DNA of 7,063 bases, from positions 9,165-16,227 of the forward strand of contig MHGR01000116.1 in NCBI GenBank assembly GCA_001805655.1, written 5' to 3'. Shown piece after piece: positions 6,413-7,063 of this stretch (within the stretch, counting starts at the first letter, position 1; each line of letters begins with the position of its first letter). The notes beneath the pieces were generated by a model. That model saw only the letters and a program-made list of their open reading frames with translations. It was not told where the DNA came from and made no database searches. The position numbers were made by a program, and so were the translations under genes. The stretch is from Omnitrophica WOR_2 bacterium RIFCSPHIGHO2_02_FULL_52_10 (GTDB lineage Bacteria > Omnitrophota > Gorgyraeia > Zapsychrales > Zapsychraceae).

Positions 6413-7063
6413 AGTTGTGCCCTTCATCCCGGGACAATCCCTTAACCGCCTGCTTGGTACGGACGGTTTGCCGGGCGGCTTGATAAACGAGGTCCAGCGC
6501 CTTGGCGACGCCCGGTGTAGGAAAAATATTCTGCCCCTCGGCCTGGGTGAGGCTCCACTTATCCTTCTTTTTTGTAATGAGTACCCACACGTGCTGCGTC
6601 AAGTGCTCCTCGGCGACAAGCACCTGCACCATCGCCCGCTGCCGGGCGCCGTCATAGAGCATGTCCTTGAAAATAACCGTAGGATCGCCGGTGGTGTCCT
6701 CCAGCCGGAAGTGTTCAGCCTGAAAATCATCGATGGCATAACTTTTCAAAACTTGCTCCTCCCCGGCCGGGACCGTTATGTGTCTTTTCTTAATAAAATT
6801 GAGCTCAAAAAATTCTTTTTGGCCTTCCCCGGCCCATTTGCGCTCGAACTTCGTGTCATACACCGGCGCGACCGTGCCCGTTTCCACTTTAAACCCCGTG
6901 CGTCCACCCTGCCCGAGGACCCATTCATAATACGGATAATAATCCGTGACGATCTTTAAGCCGCCGCCTTTTTTAAGGCGGTTATTCAGCAGCCTCATAA
7001 ATTCACGGGTGAACAAGCGGTGTTTCGCATGGCCCTTTTTGGGCCACGGGCACGGGAAAAGAC
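6411..7063 (-). CDS. trmB: tRNA (guanine-N7-)-methyltransferase TrmB with C-terminal extension, 5' end cut
   Basis: TrmB methylates N7 of G46 in the tRNA variable loop using S-adenosylmethionine. The frame is open to the window edge, so the N-terminal SAM-binding part is missing; 216 residues are visible. Near the edge is LFPCPWPKKGHAKHRL, the family motif FPDPWPKKRHxKRRL with Cys replacing the usual Asp, then a REFMRLLNNRLKKGG helix region. TDYYPYYEWVL and YDTKFERKW-GEGQKEFFELNF follow; the latter is the conserved TKFERKGxxxGxxI-type motif, where most TrmB proteins end. About 130 residues follow (TVPAGEEQVLKSYAIDDFQ onward), with mixed strand-like character and a basic tail. I do not recognise them as a separate named domain. 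Long C-terminal regions are known in some TrmB, such as that of Aquifex. The gene ends 11 bases before the carboxypeptidase start. Confidence 0.9.
   Translation of the reverse strand, partial: LFPCPWPKKGHAKHRLFTREFMRLLNNRLKKGGGLKIVTDYYPYYEWVLGQGGRTGFKVETGTVAPVYDTKFERKWAGEGQKEFFELNFIKKRHITVPAGEEQVLKSYAIDDFQAEHFRLEDTTGDPTVIFKDMLYDGARQRAMVQVLVAEEHLTQHVWVLITKKKDKWSLTQAEGQNIFPTPGVAKALDLVYQAARQTVRTKQAVKGLSRDEGHN

Overview
The window is a compact run of bacterial housekeeping genes, all read on the minus strand. In order of transcription (right to left) they are trmB (5' end beyond the window), a short D-Ala-D-Ala carboxypeptidase (dacA type), a membrane-anchored DsbA-like thioredoxin, a bL27-like ribosomal protein gene with an apparent one-base frameshift, glmS, rsmI, pyrR and pyrB (3' end beyond the window). 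The organism cannot be named from sequence alone. The signal peptide, membrane-tethered oxidoreductase and peptidoglycan genes fit a walled bacterium. The unconventional gene order, moderately high GC and hairpin-rich spacers suggest an uncultured lineage; something like Omnitrophota is only a guess.

Positions 7063-4602 carry trmB and dacA, closely spaced (dacA probably starts at a TTG just after the trmB stop), then the DsbA-like gene with its own short upstream spacer, closed by an intrinsic terminator at 4544-4576. Positions 4534-1576 carry a strong hairpin, the bL27-like gene, glmS 18 bases downstream, a 92-base spacer with another imperfect palindrome, and rsmI.

Positions 1579-1031 are the most interesting part. 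A near-consensus sigma70 promoter has its -35 box over the rsmI stop codon. It drives a leader containing a textbook PyrR-binding hairpin (CNGNGA hexaloop) and an intrinsic terminator, which is the classic UMP-sensing attenuator of pyr operons. Between that terminator and pyrR lie about 400 further bases that are not needed for attenuation. They hold a hairpin and two tandem, almost identical copies of a ~160-base module that folds into a long rod plus a hairpin arm. The two substitutions between the copies fall outside the helices, and the only other difference is the tip of the arm. I do not recognise this module as a named RNA or repeat family.

Functionally the window mixes translation (TrmB, bL27, RsmI), envelope building (GlmS feeds amino sugars to peptidoglycan, DacA trims it, the DsbA-like protein handles extracytoplasmic disulfides) and pyrimidine synthesis. 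PyrR and PyrB overlap by four bases, and PyrR probably regulates its own operon through the leader.
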